Assembly: GCF_018599185.1 (NCBI RefSeq) | Contig: NZ_JAHFVL010000003.1 | Span: 124,001 to 188,000, forward strand | Reading direction: 5' to 3' | Length of the DNA: 64,000 nt | From: Rhodanobacter sp. LX-99 | GTDB taxonomy: Bacteria; Pseudomonadota; Gammaproteobacteria; Xanthomonadales; Rhodanobacteraceae | Part shown: positions 1-8,757 of the stretch, piece after piece | Layout: every line of letters begins with the position of its first letter | How positions within the stretch are numbered: the first letter of the stretch is position 1 | The notes under the pieces: model-generated | Databases searched by the model: none | What the model was told of the DNA's origin: nothing | What the model saw: only the letters and a program-made list of their open reading frames with translations | Program-made: the position numbers and the translations under genes

Positions 1-1695
1 TTGCCGGGCACGCCGTCCGACACCGAGCTGCTGGCGCTGTTGGAGAGAGCCGCCACAGCGGGCGCCGGTTCACCAGGGGCGGTAGCCGCCTCAACCAGTG
101 CAAGCAATCCGTCCGATACCCAGTTCGCACGCGCCGGCAACGCTCTCGCCAGCGGAAATGAAACGGAAGCGATCCGCCTGCTGCAGGAGATTCCCGCGGG
201 CAATGCCTCTACCGAGGCGCGCCGCAACAGCCTTCTGGTCATGACCTACGTGCGCGAGCAGCGCCCGGCCGAGGCAGTCAAGGTGGCGGCCGCATACGCG
301 TCCAGCAATCCGCGCGACAGCGCCGCGCACCTGCTGTACGGGACCGCGCTGGTCGCCGCCGGTCAGCGCCCCGAGGCACGCGCCCAGTACTCCGAGGCCT
401 TGAAACTGGACCCGGAAAATCTTGCCGCGCTCCTGAGCCTGGGCAGCCTGGATTCACTGGAAGGCCATCACGAAGCTGCTGCCGGCAGCTACGCAACGGT
501 GTTGAAAAAAGACCCGCACAACGCGGCGGCGATGACCGCGCTCGGTCAGCTCGCCGCGCTGCAGGGCGACAAGGCGGAAGCCGCCAAGCGATTCAAGCAG
601 GCCATCGACGCGGCGCCGAAATCCACCACCGCGTATATCGCACTGGTGGTGCTGTACAGCGAAAGCGGCAAATTCGACGAAGCCGTGAGCACGGCTAAAC
701 AGCTGATGGCCGCCAGCCCCGACAACCCGGCGGCGCTCAATGCCCTCGGGGCGGCGGAACTCAATGCCGGCCGTCATGGCGAAGCGTTGAAACCGCTGCA
801 GCAGGCCGTGAACTTCGCACCGCAGGTGCCCTTGTACCGCACCAATCTGGCGCGCGCGCAGATCCTCGGCAAAGATACGAAGGCTGCCGAAGGCAATCTC
901 GACGCGGCGATCAAGGCCGATCCGGGTCAAGTGACGGCCGTGGTGATGCGGGCATTCCTGAAGTTGCAGGACCACGATCTGGCAGGCGCCACTGCCCTCG
1001 CGCAAATGCTGCAGAAACAACCCGCCACCAAGGCAGCGGGCTTCTCGCTGGAGGGCGACCTGTACATGGCGAACAAGTCTTATCGCGAAGCCGCCCAGGC
1101 CTACCAGCAGGGACTGAAGCTCCAGTACGACCGGCCGCTGGTGGTCAAGAGCTTCCTGGCGCTGAGCCAAAGCGGGGCCAACGCGCCGGAAGGCGTACTG
1201 CGCGACTGGTTGGCCAAGCATCCTGACGATGCCGCCACCCGCCTGCTGCTGGCCGACCACTACCTGAACCACACGCAGAACGCGCTGGCTGCCGGCCAGT
1301 ACGAGCAGGTGTTGAAGACGTATCCGTCCAACATCGACGCACTCAACAACCTCGCCTGGATTTACACGGAACAAAACAATCCCAAGGCGCTGGCACTGGC
1401 GGAGCGGGCGTACAAACTGGCGTCTGAATCGCCGGGCATTGCGGACACCTACGCCTGGGCGCTGGTCGCGCACAACCAGCCCAGAACCGCACTGCCGATC
1501 CTGCTGCAAGCAGCCAAGGCGGCACCCAAGGCACCGGCGATCCAATATCACCTGGCCGTGGCCCAGGCGCGCACCGGCGACCAGGCCGGCGCGCGAAGCA
1601 CGCTCGCGGTGCTGCAAAAATCAGGCGCCGATTTTCAGGACAGGCCCGCCGCGGAAAAACTGTATCGCGAGTTGACCGGCGTAGCCGCCAAGTAG
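1..1695 (+). CDS. prsT: TPR-repeat protein of the PEP-CTERM/exosortase system (PrsT-like), 5' truncated
   Basis: The visible 564 residues are almost entirely tandem tetratricopeptide repeats of the A-x-x-Y-x-x-A-L-x-x-x-P type (for example around residues 115-145, 150-215 and 415-450). Such superhelical repeats usually serve as protein-protein scaffolds. There is no signal peptide or lipobox at the left edge and the reading frame is open to base 1, so the gene almost certainly begins upstream of the window; the TTG at base 1 is not a credible start. Proteins of this kind accompany exosortase A polysaccharide loci as a large periplasmic TPR lipoprotein (PrsT), and the XrtA operon in this window fits that reading. 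The PrsT name rests on repeat composition and context. A generic TPR protein is the alternative. Confidence 0.7.
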   Translation: MPGTPSDTELLALLERAATAGAGSPGAVAASTSASNPSDTQFARAGNALASGNETEAIRLLQEIPAGNASTEARRNSLLVMTYVREQRPAEAVKVAAAYASSNPRDSAAHLLYGTALVAAGQRPEARAQYSEALKLDPENLAALLSLGSLDSLEGHHEAAAGSYATVLKKDPHNAAAMTALGQLAALQGDKAEAAKRFKQAIDAAPKSTTAYIALVVLYSESGKFDEAVSTAKQLMAASPDNPAALNALGAAELNAGRHGEALKPLQQAVNFAPQVPLYRTNLARAQILGKDTKAAEGNLDAAIKADPGQVTAVVMRAFLKLQDHDLAGATALAQMLQKQPATKAAGFSLEGDLYMANKSYREAAQAYQQGLKLQYDRPLVVKSFLALSQSGANAPEGVLRDWLAKHPDDAATRLLLADHYLNHTQNALAAGQYEQVLKTYPSNIDALNNLAWIYTEQNNPKALALAERAYKLASESPGIADTYAWALVAHNQPRTALPILLQAAKAAPKAPAIQYHLAVAQARTGDQAGARSTLAVLQKSGADFQDRPAAEKLYRELTGVAAK

Positions 1696-1722
1696 GCGGA
1701 AGACATCGGCGGTTTCGCGCTC

Positions 1723-1926
1723 TTACCGACTTCCGACATAAAAACACAGAAGAATCAGCCCAACCCCGATGGCCCAACCGGTGGCCAGCGCAACCAAAAG
1801 CCGACCGGTCCGGGTGCTTTTCAGACGCCAACACAGATCGCTCAGCAACCACCACAGGCCGGTGAAAACGGCGAGCGCAAAAACGCCCCAACCCAGATGT
1901 CCGGATGACCACAAGAAGTCACTCAT
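1723..1926 (-). CDS. small two-helix membrane protein, translationally coupled to psd
   Basis: This 67-residue protein begins at an ATG that overlaps the stop codon of the decarboxylase gene by four bases (ATGA at 1923-1926), so it is probably translated by coupling. It has two hydrophobic segments, at about residues 12-28 (GVFALAVFTGLWWLL) and 43-63 (LVALATGWAIGVGLILLCF), joined by a short basic loop, which suggests an inner-membrane protein with both ends on the same side. I do not recognise a family. Its position suggests a role linked to the membrane-anchored decarboxylase, but that is inference. The longer frame reading in from upstream is the shadow of psd. Confidence 0.6.
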   Translation of the reverse strand: MSDFLWSSGHLGWGVFALAVFTGLWWLLSDLCWRLKSTRTGRLLVALATGWAIGVGLILLCFYVGSR

Positions 1927-2612
1927 GGGGAGGTCACGCCTTCTGCAACGGCAGTTTCTCCGGCCCAGACGCGATCGCCCGTGCGCACCAGCAGGTTCAC
2001 GGTGGCCGGCAACTCGAGCACCACGGTGCTCCCCAGCAAGATCCGGCCGATCCTCTGGCCGCGCTCGATCCCCTCTCCCTCCCGGACCCAAGTCTCGATC
2101 CGCCGCGCCGCCAGGCTGGTAATCAAGCGCACCGCGACTTGTCCGGCATCGGTCGCAATCACCAGGCGCTTTTGCACCGGACAGGATTTTTCCCGCAGGA
2201 AAGCAAACTCCCTTCCCTCTCCGTCCATGAAGCGGTCGCCGTGCGATTCCACGTTGAGCACCCTTCCGGACACCGGGCTGCGCTGCACATGCATGTCCCA
2301 GAAACTGAGCGCGATCACCAGATAGCGCACTCCCCCGTGTATCTCGGCACTGGTCACCAGCCCGTCTGCCGGGGCCAGCATGCTGTTGCCGGGAGGCGCG
2401 ATACGCTCCGGATCGCTGTAAAAATGGCGCAGAAACGCACGCTGAAATCCCCCCTGCCGCAGCCACGTGCGGATTTGCGTTTCCGGCCAGCGTCTGCGCG
2501 GTGGAAGCCAGCGCCGTATCAGCGGCGATGGATACGGGAAATAAAGCGCCCAGAGCACGATGGCCACGGCCACCAGGCACAAGATCACGATTTGCAGAAC
2601 AAGTATCGTCAT
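1923..2612 (-). CDS. phosphatidylserine decarboxylase family proenzyme (exosortase-associated type)
   Basis: This 229-residue protein has an N-terminal transmembrane helix (about residues 4-24) and the diagnostic motifs of pyruvoyl-dependent phosphatidylserine decarboxylases: APADG near residue 80, a SFWDMHVQRSP segment near 103-113, and the autocleavage motif LGST near 194, whose serine would become the pyruvoyl group. The family removes the carboxyl group from phosphatidylserine to make phosphatidylethanolamine at the inner membrane. Short variants of this kind are common next to exosortase A loci, where they may act on a dedicated lipid. The ATG lacks a clear ribosome binding site. A partner CDP-alcohol phosphatidyltransferase is not in the window. 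Family assignment is firm; the exact lipid substrate is not. Confidence 0.85.
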   Translation of the reverse strand: MTILVLQIVILCLVAVAIVLWALYFPYPSPLIRRWLPPRRRWPETQIRTWLRQGGFQRAFLRHFYSDPERIAPPGNSMLAPADGLVTSAEIHGGVRYLVIALSFWDMHVQRSPVSGRVLNVESHGDRFMDGEGREFAFLREKSCPVQKRLVIATDAGQVAVRLITSLAARRIETWVREGEGIERGQRIGRILLGSTVVLELPATVNLLVRTGDRVWAGETAVAEGVTSP

Positions 2613-3298
2613 TTCATTGTGGATTGGACATCACGTCTGACTTCATTGCTGGCGACAAGCCGTGTAACACAACAAATACTCAAGATCGATCCCCGTTCAG
2701 ATGTGGATCGAATCCGTAAACTACATGTAAATCCGGTGGAAGGAAGCCATCGCTTCGCTTCGGCAAAGTGACATTGCGGGACCATCACGATCCGGTGAGA
2801 CGGAGCGACAGCTGGGTGTGAGATTGGCGCAGGTTTCCAAACTCCCGGCCCACCTCGTTCTGGCGCAAAAGCCGGACAAAAAACTCAGATGCAACGGCAC
2901 GTTGCGTGAACTGGTTCACGCTCCTGGGTTTCTTCACTCCATTTTCACTGATGATTCAGAAGCGGCCCGCTAACTGGTCAACGGTAAAACCGCATTTCCA
3001 CTTTGACGCGTTTCGCGAACGGGAAGCGGCTCTGGCGGGTAGGTTGCGTGGCCCTCAAGGCGTAGCGCGAATTATGCGCCAGGCGTGGCAGGCCATGGAG
3101 AAGCTGTGAAATCCAAAAAAACCGCCATGCAGGCATACATGGCTGGTCCAACCACCAGCGGCGTCCGGGCTCGATCGGCAACATCGCGAAAGCAACTACA
3201 TCGTCAGCAAAAGGCTGCATCTGTCGAGGCAGCCTGACTCAGGCGACCAGCCCGGGACATTCTGGCGCGGCATCACAAGACGGCAGGATCACGAACTA
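2613..3298. other. intergenic region between divergent genes, no convincing gene
   Basis: This 686-base stretch separates psd (minus) from the first large paralogue (plus). The longest open frame, 2906-3109 plus, would encode 67 residues with no recognisable motif and a near-absent ribosome binding site, so I do not call it. The region is relatively AT-rich near 2640-2720, as expected for promoters. One sigma54-like element (3033-3048) is listed separately. Confidence 0.5.
3033..3048 (+). promoter_or_regulatory. possible sigma54 (-24/-12) promoter for the 3299 gene
   Basis: TGGCGGGTAGGTTGCG matches the sigma54 consensus TGGCACGNNNNTTGCW at the invariant GG and GC dinucleotides with correct spacing; the A, C and final W positions differ. 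It lies about 250 bp before the 3299 start. PEP-CTERM/exosortase systems are often controlled by the PrsK/PrsR pair together with sigma54, which makes the match plausible but not proven. Confidence 0.3.
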
Positions 3299-6172
3299 AT
3301 GCGTATGAGCGAGCAAGCCGGACGGTTCGACCAAGGAAACTGGCTTGGTCAAGCCGCTGCAAAGATGTTGTGTGGGTGCGCAGGCTGCGTGTTGATGCTC
3401 GGTGCGGCAACGGCGCGAGCGGGAACAGTGGTGACGGACAACGTGATCAGCACGGTCGCGCAAGCGCAGACCAATGTTCCCGTCACCTTCGGCCAGATCT
3501 TCAAGGCTGGCGACATACCCCAGGGCGAGACGGTTACCGCCACCCTCAATGGCCAGCCGGTCGCCTTGCAGGTGGATAGCAAGGCGACCCATCCCGACGG
3601 CAGCTTGCGCCACGCGGTGCTGACAGCGATGGTTCCAACGTTGCCGGGTAATGCAACGTTACCGTTGACGCTTTCCACAGGGCCCTTGCCTACGGTGGCC
3701 GGGCTGGACCAGCCCATCGGCTTGTCGCAATTGCTTGCGACAAGCTACGACGCCAACGTATCGCTCAACATCGGCGGCCGCAAATACAGCGCAAATGCCC
3801 GCGCATTGCTGCAGACGGCCAACAACACGAATGCGTGCAAGCCGTGGGGCACCCAATGCAACCAGTGGCTTTCCGGCCCCCAGACCAGCGAGTGGATCGT
3901 CAACGGCCCCGTGACGGCGGCGGATGGCACGACCAACCCGAACCTGAGAATCTACTTCGCGGTGCGAGTCTACGCAGACGGCTCGCATGGCACCGTACGC
4001 CAGGTGCAAACCGACGTCATCGTGGAAAACACCTCGGCCTACACGCCACAGGCGCAACCGCAATACACCGCGACCCTGACTTCCGGGAACGAGGTTTACT
4101 CCAGCCCCGTACTTACGCAGTACGCCTACACGCGCTGGCACCGGGTGCTGTGGTGGAACCAGGCCCAGCCACAAGTCTATTTGCAGCAGAACACCGGGTA
4201 CATCCAGGCGAGCAAGGCGGTGTCGCGCTACATGCCGTTGACGCCGGACGAGACATTTCTGGCCAGCTTGCGCCAGACCTGCGCGCCCCTGGATCACTGC
4301 GATCAAACCCAGAAGATGCACATGGCCGGGGCACAAGCAGCAATTGGTCCGCTGCCGCGCTGGACCAGCGTATACATCGTCGACCCGGATGTGCGGGCCT
4401 ACAACTGGATGCTGGCCAACACCGATGCGCTGGGCGCATATGACATTCATTACCGGGATGCGGCGACCGGCTGGCCGGTCAGCATCCAGAAGCACCCTTA
4501 CATCACGACCGCAGCCTGGGCCTACGCGCAAGGCGTTGCGCAGCAGCCGATGACGGGGTCCGCGGCCAACCAGGCGAAGATTGCTGCCTACCGGCGCGAT
4601 CTGCTGCCGAACTGCGTGAACAACGCGGTGGCGACGGGGTGCGCCACGGGGTATTACGGGACGGGAAGCCCAACGTTGTGGGACAACGCGCACCAGCCCT
4701 CGCAAGCATACGTCCCGTACATGGTGACGGGTTCGTACTATTACATGTCCGAGCTGGCCTTCGCCGCCTCGCGCAACCAGCTTTCGCCGAATCCTGTCTA
4801 TCGCGACTACGGAAAGGGCCTGATTGACGCAAGCTACAGCCAGGTACGCGGCAAGGCCTGGGTACTGCGCGAAATCGCTGACGCAGCGTGGCTGTTGCCC
4901 GATCACCACCCGCTGAAAGCCGAGTTCAATGCGAGTGTCAATAACTCGCTGGCGGACTGGAATCAGAAGTACACCAACAATCCAAGCGCCAACCCGCTGG
5001 GCCTGGTGGATAGCGGGCACAGTTACAGCATGAACGGCGGTACCAGGAACGCGATGGCGCCATGGATGCACAACTTCTTCACATGGTCGGCGGGGCACGC
5101 CGCGGAGCTGGGCTTTGCGGGTGCTGCGGAACTGCGTGATTGGCTGGCCAAATTCGAGATTGGCTTGATGACCGACTGGCAATCCAATTCCACGCAAGGA
5201 TATTGCTGGCTGGAAGCCTCGGCCTACACGCTGGTAGTTACCGAGCCCACCGGGCGGACCTACCTGCCGTCGTACAGCGCCATATATGCGGCGACGTTTC
5301 CGAGTCTGGTTGGGCTGGCCTGCAATTCGCCGGCGATGGTAGCCGCGATGGGAACCCTGGAAGGCCAACCGTGGCAAGCGGGCAAGATGCATGGCTATGC
5401 GTATTCCTATACGGGCTATCCGGCCAACCTGCAGATTGGGTTGGCTGCCGCCGCCGATAGTGCCGTGGCCAACGCTCACGAGGCGTGGAGTCTGTTTGAA
5501 TCGCGCAGCGTGAAACCCAACGGCACGACCGCCTACAACAACTACCCCAATTTCGCCGTCATCCCCCGGTCCGTCCAAACCGGTACAAGCACAGCGCCGC
5601 CAACCATGCCGCCACCGGTCACGACGCCGCCACCAGTGACGACGCCGCCACCAAGTACGCGACCGCCAACGCTGCCGCCGGCACCGACCGCGGCGCCACC
5701 AAAAACCGAACCGCCGGTCCCGCCGTCACAGTCCGCGGGCACCCGACCAAGGCCCGTCGGTCCCGTGTTCGGCCTGTTCGGCGGTGGCGCAACGATGGTG
5801 GCCAACGCGGACAAGCCTGGATTCGTGGAGCGTGCCGTGAATGAGGTCTGCAGCCGGGTTGCCCTGTTTTGCGCGCGACTTCTGCCAGCCGATTGGTTCA
5901 GCCCGCCGGCCAGGGGCCCGGGTTCGCCGACACCAGCCACCAGCAAGCCCCCCGTGCGGGCGTACCCATCATGGGCAACGGGTGGCGTGGCGCCAGAACT
6001 CGCCCCGCACACCACGATCGCCTCGGATGGCACGGTTCAGCGCGCCGTTCCCGCCGTGGCGAAAGTTGTGTTGCCACCGTGCCGGGATGGAGGCAGTACG
6101 GACGGGCGGCAGGTGAATTCGGGTTGCCGGGCGAAGCCCACAGGGATGATTTACCGGGCCGCGGTGAAGTAG
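3299..6172 (+). CDS. large secreted protein of unknown family, paralogue 1, with proline-rich linker and C-terminal extension
   Basis: This 957-residue protein starts with a signal peptide (hydrophobic stretch ending ATARAG, about residue 42). A beta-rich segment of about 150 residues follows, then a region rich in aromatic residues and helices (about 250-740) with motifs such as YTRWHRVLWWNQ, HQPSQAYVPYMVTGSYYYMSEL, WVLREIADAAWLLP and MAPWMHNFFTWSAGHAAELG. The repeated amphipathic helices resemble an (alpha/alpha) toroid, the fold of many polysaccharide lyases and glycosidases, but I recognise no established family. Residues about 760-815 are a PPPVTTPPP-type linker, followed by about 150 residues absent from the neighbouring paralogue; the C-terminus shows no PEP-CTERM sorting signal. 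Its place beside the exopolysaccharide locus suggests a polysaccharide-modifying enzyme. ATG 3305 is an alternative start; an AGGA lies upstream of both. Confidence 0.8.
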   Translation: MRMSEQAGRFDQGNWLGQAAAKMLCGCAGCVLMLGAATARAGTVVTDNVISTVAQAQTNVPVTFGQIFKAGDIPQGETVTATLNGQPVALQVDSKATHPDGSLRHAVLTAMVPTLPGNATLPLTLSTGPLPTVAGLDQPIGLSQLLATSYDANVSLNIGGRKYSANARALLQTANNTNACKPWGTQCNQWLSGPQTSEWIVNGPVTAADGTTNPNLRIYFAVRVYADGSHGTVRQVQTDVIVENTSAYTPQAQPQYTATLTSGNEVYSSPVLTQYAYTRWHRVLWWNQAQPQVYLQQNTGYIQASKAVSRYMPLTPDETFLASLRQTCAPLDHCDQTQKMHMAGAQAAIGPLPRWTSVYIVDPDVRAYNWMLANTDALGAYDIHYRDAATGWPVSIQKHPYITTAAWAYAQGVAQQPMTGSAANQAKIAAYRRDLLPNCVNNAVATGCATGYYGTGSPTLWDNAHQPSQAYVPYMVTGSYYYMSELAFAASRNQLSPNPVYRDYGKGLIDASYSQVRGKAWVLREIADAAWLLPDHHPLKAEFNASVNNSLADWNQKYTNNPSANPLGLVDSGHSYSMNGGTRNAMAPWMHNFFTWSAGHAAELGFAGAAELRDWLAKFEIGLMTDWQSNSTQGYCWLEASAYTLVVTEPTGRTYLPSYSAIYAATFPSLVGLACNSPAMVAAMGTLEGQPWQAGKMHGYAYSYTGYPANLQIGLAAAADSAVANAHEAWSLFESRSVKPNGTTAYNNYPNFAVIPRSVQTGTSTAPPTMPPPVTTPPPVTTPPPSTRPPTLPPAPTAAPPKTEPPVPPSQSAGTRPRPVGPVFGLFGGGATMVANADKPGFVERAVNEVCSRVALFCARLLPADWFSPPARGPGSPTPATSKPPVRAYPSWATGGVAPELAPHTTIASDGTVQRAVPAVAKVVLPPCRDGGSTDGRQVNSGCRAKPTGMIYRAAVK
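4115..4482. repeat. near-identical DNA block shared with 7162-7529
   Basis: This 368-bp part of paralogue 1 matches 7162-7529 in paralogue 2 with only about five base differences, including at third codon positions, and no gaps. Outside this and the second block the two genes differ widely at synonymous sites. The pattern indicates recent gene conversion between the tandem genes. Confidence 0.85.
4679..4929. repeat. near-identical DNA block shared with 7726-7976
   Basis: This is the second conserved tract (about 250 bp) between the two paralogues, at the same 3047-base offset as the first. It covers the segment encoding DNAHQPSQAYVPYMVTG and the following helices. Only scattered substitutions separate the copies. 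Confidence 0.8.
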
Positions 6173-6203
6173 CCGCCCGTCGCGAAGCAGGTGGTGCCCA
6201 TAG

Positions 6204-6229
6204 CCAAGCCGGGACCATCCCCAGCTTGG
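6204..6229. other. intergenic hairpin between the two paralogues
   Basis: CCAAGC at 6204-6209 pairs with GCTTGG at 6224-6229, and a further GGG/CCC pairing inside extends the stem past one mismatch. There is no following T-run, so this is not a standard intrinsic terminator. It may stabilise the end of the first mRNA or be a protein-binding site. Confidence 0.35.
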
Positions 6230-6357
6230 CACACTCGGTGTAGCATCTGACGCGACCCGCGTGTGTCCGGCACCCACGGTGCGTCCAGGCTCCGATATGA
6301 ACCCCGCACGCCACTGCGCCTGCATCCGGACGATTGGACGGTACGGAGGTTGGCACG

Positions 6358-8646
6358 ATGGCAACGGATCTTCGCAGCCGGTCCAGCTCGGACGACGTCC
6401 TGCATGCGCTTTGCCACTTCGCCGCGAGCACGCTATGCGTGGTCGGGATACTGGTGTTCGGAACAGCGGCAGCGCGCGCGGGTATCGTCGTCACCGACAA
6501 CGTCCACAGCCTGGCCAAGCAGCGGCAGACCGACGTTCCCGTCACCTTTGGCCAGGTCTTCAAGGGCGGCGACGTGCCAAGCGGAGCGTCACTGACGGCC
6601 ACCCTGGGCGGCCAGCCAGTCAGGCTGCAGGTGGACCCGAAGGCGACCAACCCGGATGGCAGCTTGCGCCATGCAGTACTGACGTTGAACGTGCCTGCAC
6701 TGGCGGCCGGGGCGAAGCTGCCACTGGTGCTTTCGACCGGGACGGCCGCATCGGCAGCGCCGGTCACCGCGGCGCAGTTGCTGGCGACCGGTTATGACGC
6801 CACGGCATCGATCCACATCAGCGGCAAGGTCTACACGGCCAGCGCGCGTGCGGCGTTGCAGGCGGCTGACACAGCGAAGCAATGCAAGCCGTGGAATCGC
6901 CACTGCAATGTGTGGTTGTCGGGTCCGCTGGCGAGCGAGTGGGTGGTGAACGGTCCGGTGACGGCTTCCGATGGCGCCACCAACCCCAGTCTGCGGATCT
7001 ACTTTGCAGTCCGCGCGTATGCGGGAACGATGCCAGGCAGTATCGGGCGGGTGCGCACCGACATCATTGTCGAGAACTCCGATGCGTTTTCGCCACAGGC
7101 ACAGCCGCAATACACGGCGACCCTGACGTCGGGAAGTGCGAGCTACACGAGCCCCGCACTGACGCAGTACGCCTACACGCGCTGGCACCGTGTGCTGTGG
7201 TGGAACCAGGCCCAGCCACAAGTCTATTTGCAGCAGAACACCGGGTACATCCAGGCGAGCAAGGCGGTGTCGCGCTACATGCCGTTGACGCCGGACGAGA
7301 CATTTCTGGCCAGCTTGCGCCAGACCTGCGCGCCCCTGGATCACTGCGATCAAACCCAGAAGATGCACATGGCCGGGGCACAAGCAGCGATTGGTCCGCT
7401 GCCGCGCTGGACCAGCGTATACATCATCGACCCGGATGTGCGGGCCTACAACTGGATGCTGGCCAACACCGATGCGCTGGGTGCATATGACATTCATTAC
7501 CGGGATGCGGCGACCGGCTGGCCGGTCAGTATTCGGGACCATCCCAATATCACCACGGCGGCCTGGGCCTCCGCGAACGGCATTGCGCACCAGGCAATGA
7601 CCGGGCCTGCCGCCGACCAGGCGAGGATTGCTGCCTACCGGCGTGATCTACTGCCTAATTGCGTGAACAATGGCGTGATCAAGGGATGCAAGGCGGGCTG
7701 GTACGGAACCGGGAGCCCCACGCTATGGGACAACGCGCACCAGCCCTCGCAAGCATACGTCCCGTACATGGTGACCGGTTCGTACTATTACATGTCCGAG
7801 CTGGCCTTCGCTGCCTCGCGCAACCAACTTGCGCCGAATCCTGTCTATCGCGACTACGGAAAGGGCCTGATTGACGCAAGCTACAGCCAGGTACGCGGCA
7901 AGGCCTGGGTACTGCGCGAAATCGCTGACGCGGCGTGGCTGTTGCCCGATCACCACCCGCTGAAAGCCGAGTTCAACGCGAGCGTCAAGAACTCGCTGGA
8001 AGACTGGAATGCCAAGTACACCCACAAGGTCGGCACCAACCCACTGCAGATGATGGAAAGTGGCGCCACCTATCCCGTGAAGGATGCCGCTGGCAAGCCC
8101 ACGGGCGAAAAAGGCATGGCGCCGTGGATGCACGACTTTTTCACCTGGTCAGCGGGACACGCGGCAGAACTGGGGTTTGCAGGGGCTGCGGAACTGCGGG
8201 ACTGGTTATCCAGGATGAACATCGAAATCATGACCGGCTGGCAATCGGATCCGACGCACGGGTTCTGTTGGCTGGAGGCGTCCGGTTACACATTTGTGGT
8301 GAAAGACGCCCACGGAAACTGGTTACCGGACTACAAGGCAGTGTACGCAGCGACGTTTCCGAACCTTGTGGGGCTGGAGTGCAACTCGCCGGCCATGGTG
8401 GCGGCGATGGCGAAACAGGAAAAGCAGCCATGGAAGGTGGGGCAGATGTCGGGCTATGCGCATTCGCCAACGGGATTTCCGGCCAACCTGCAAGTTGGCT
8501 TGGCGGCAGCGGCCGACAGTGGCCTGCCCAACGCGCATGAGGCGTGGAAGATTTTCGAGTCGCGCAGCGTGCGGCCAAAACCGCCACGGTACGGCTACAA
8601 CAACTATCCCAACTTCGCGATCCTCCCGCGCTCCACGCCGCCCTGA
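6358..8646 (+). CDS. large secreted protein of unknown family, paralogue 2
   Basis: This 762-residue secreted protein is paralogous to the gene just upstream across its whole length, but it ends with the helical domain (…NYPNFAILPRSTPP) and lacks the proline-rich linker and C-terminal extension. The signal peptide ends near ARAG (about residue 40). ATG 6358 is chosen because GGAGG lies eight bases upstream; the longer frame would need a TTG without such a site. Conserved clusters of Trp, Tyr, His and Asp (for example WHRVLWWNQ, DPDVRAYNWML, HDFFTWSAGHAAELG) would suit a carbohydrate-active toroid. I do not recognise the family. Two blocks (7162-7529 and 7726-7976) are almost identical in DNA to paralogue 1. 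The short AT-containing gap before it could hold its own promoter, or the two may be co-transcribed. Confidence 0.85.
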   Translation: MATDLRSRSSSDDVLHALCHFAASTLCVVGILVFGTAAARAGIVVTDNVHSLAKQRQTDVPVTFGQVFKGGDVPSGASLTATLGGQPVRLQVDPKATNPDGSLRHAVLTLNVPALAAGAKLPLVLSTGTAASAAPVTAAQLLATGYDATASIHISGKVYTASARAALQAADTAKQCKPWNRHCNVWLSGPLASEWVVNGPVTASDGATNPSLRIYFAVRAYAGTMPGSIGRVRTDIIVENSDAFSPQAQPQYTATLTSGSASYTSPALTQYAYTRWHRVLWWNQAQPQVYLQQNTGYIQASKAVSRYMPLTPDETFLASLRQTCAPLDHCDQTQKMHMAGAQAAIGPLPRWTSVYIIDPDVRAYNWMLANTDALGAYDIHYRDAATGWPVSIRDHPNITTAAWASANGIAHQAMTGPAADQARIAAYRRDLLPNCVNNGVIKGCKAGWYGTGSPTLWDNAHQPSQAYVPYMVTGSYYYMSELAFAASRNQLAPNPVYRDYGKGLIDASYSQVRGKAWVLREIADAAWLLPDHHPLKAEFNASVKNSLEDWNAKYTHKVGTNPLQMMESGATYPVKDAAGKPTGEKGMAPWMHDFFTWSAGHAAELGFAGAAELRDWLSRMNIEIMTGWQSDPTHGFCWLEASGYTFVVKDAHGNWLPDYKAVYAATFPNLVGLECNSPAMVAAMAKQEKQPWKVGQMSGYAHSPTGFPANLQVGLAAAADSGLPNAHEAWKIFESRSVRPKPPRYGYNNYPNFAILPRSTPP

Positions 8647-8757
8647 CCCGACGATGCCCTTCCCTGCCATGCGTCCGCTTGCCTGGCCCGGATCAGACTT
8701 GATACACAGTCCGTCCTGGCGCGGTGGTGGGCGCGCGGCGTCAACCGCAGGCCTGGA

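Noticed and set aside
2906..3109. 67-codon open frame upstream of paralogue 1
   Set aside because: No ribosome binding site, no recognisable domain and mixed composition; the region looks like regulatory DNA.
6227..6244. Sigma54 promoter before paralogue 2 (TGGCAC at 6227)
   Set aside because: The GC that would form the -12 element is two bases too far away, and sigma54 spacing is strict.
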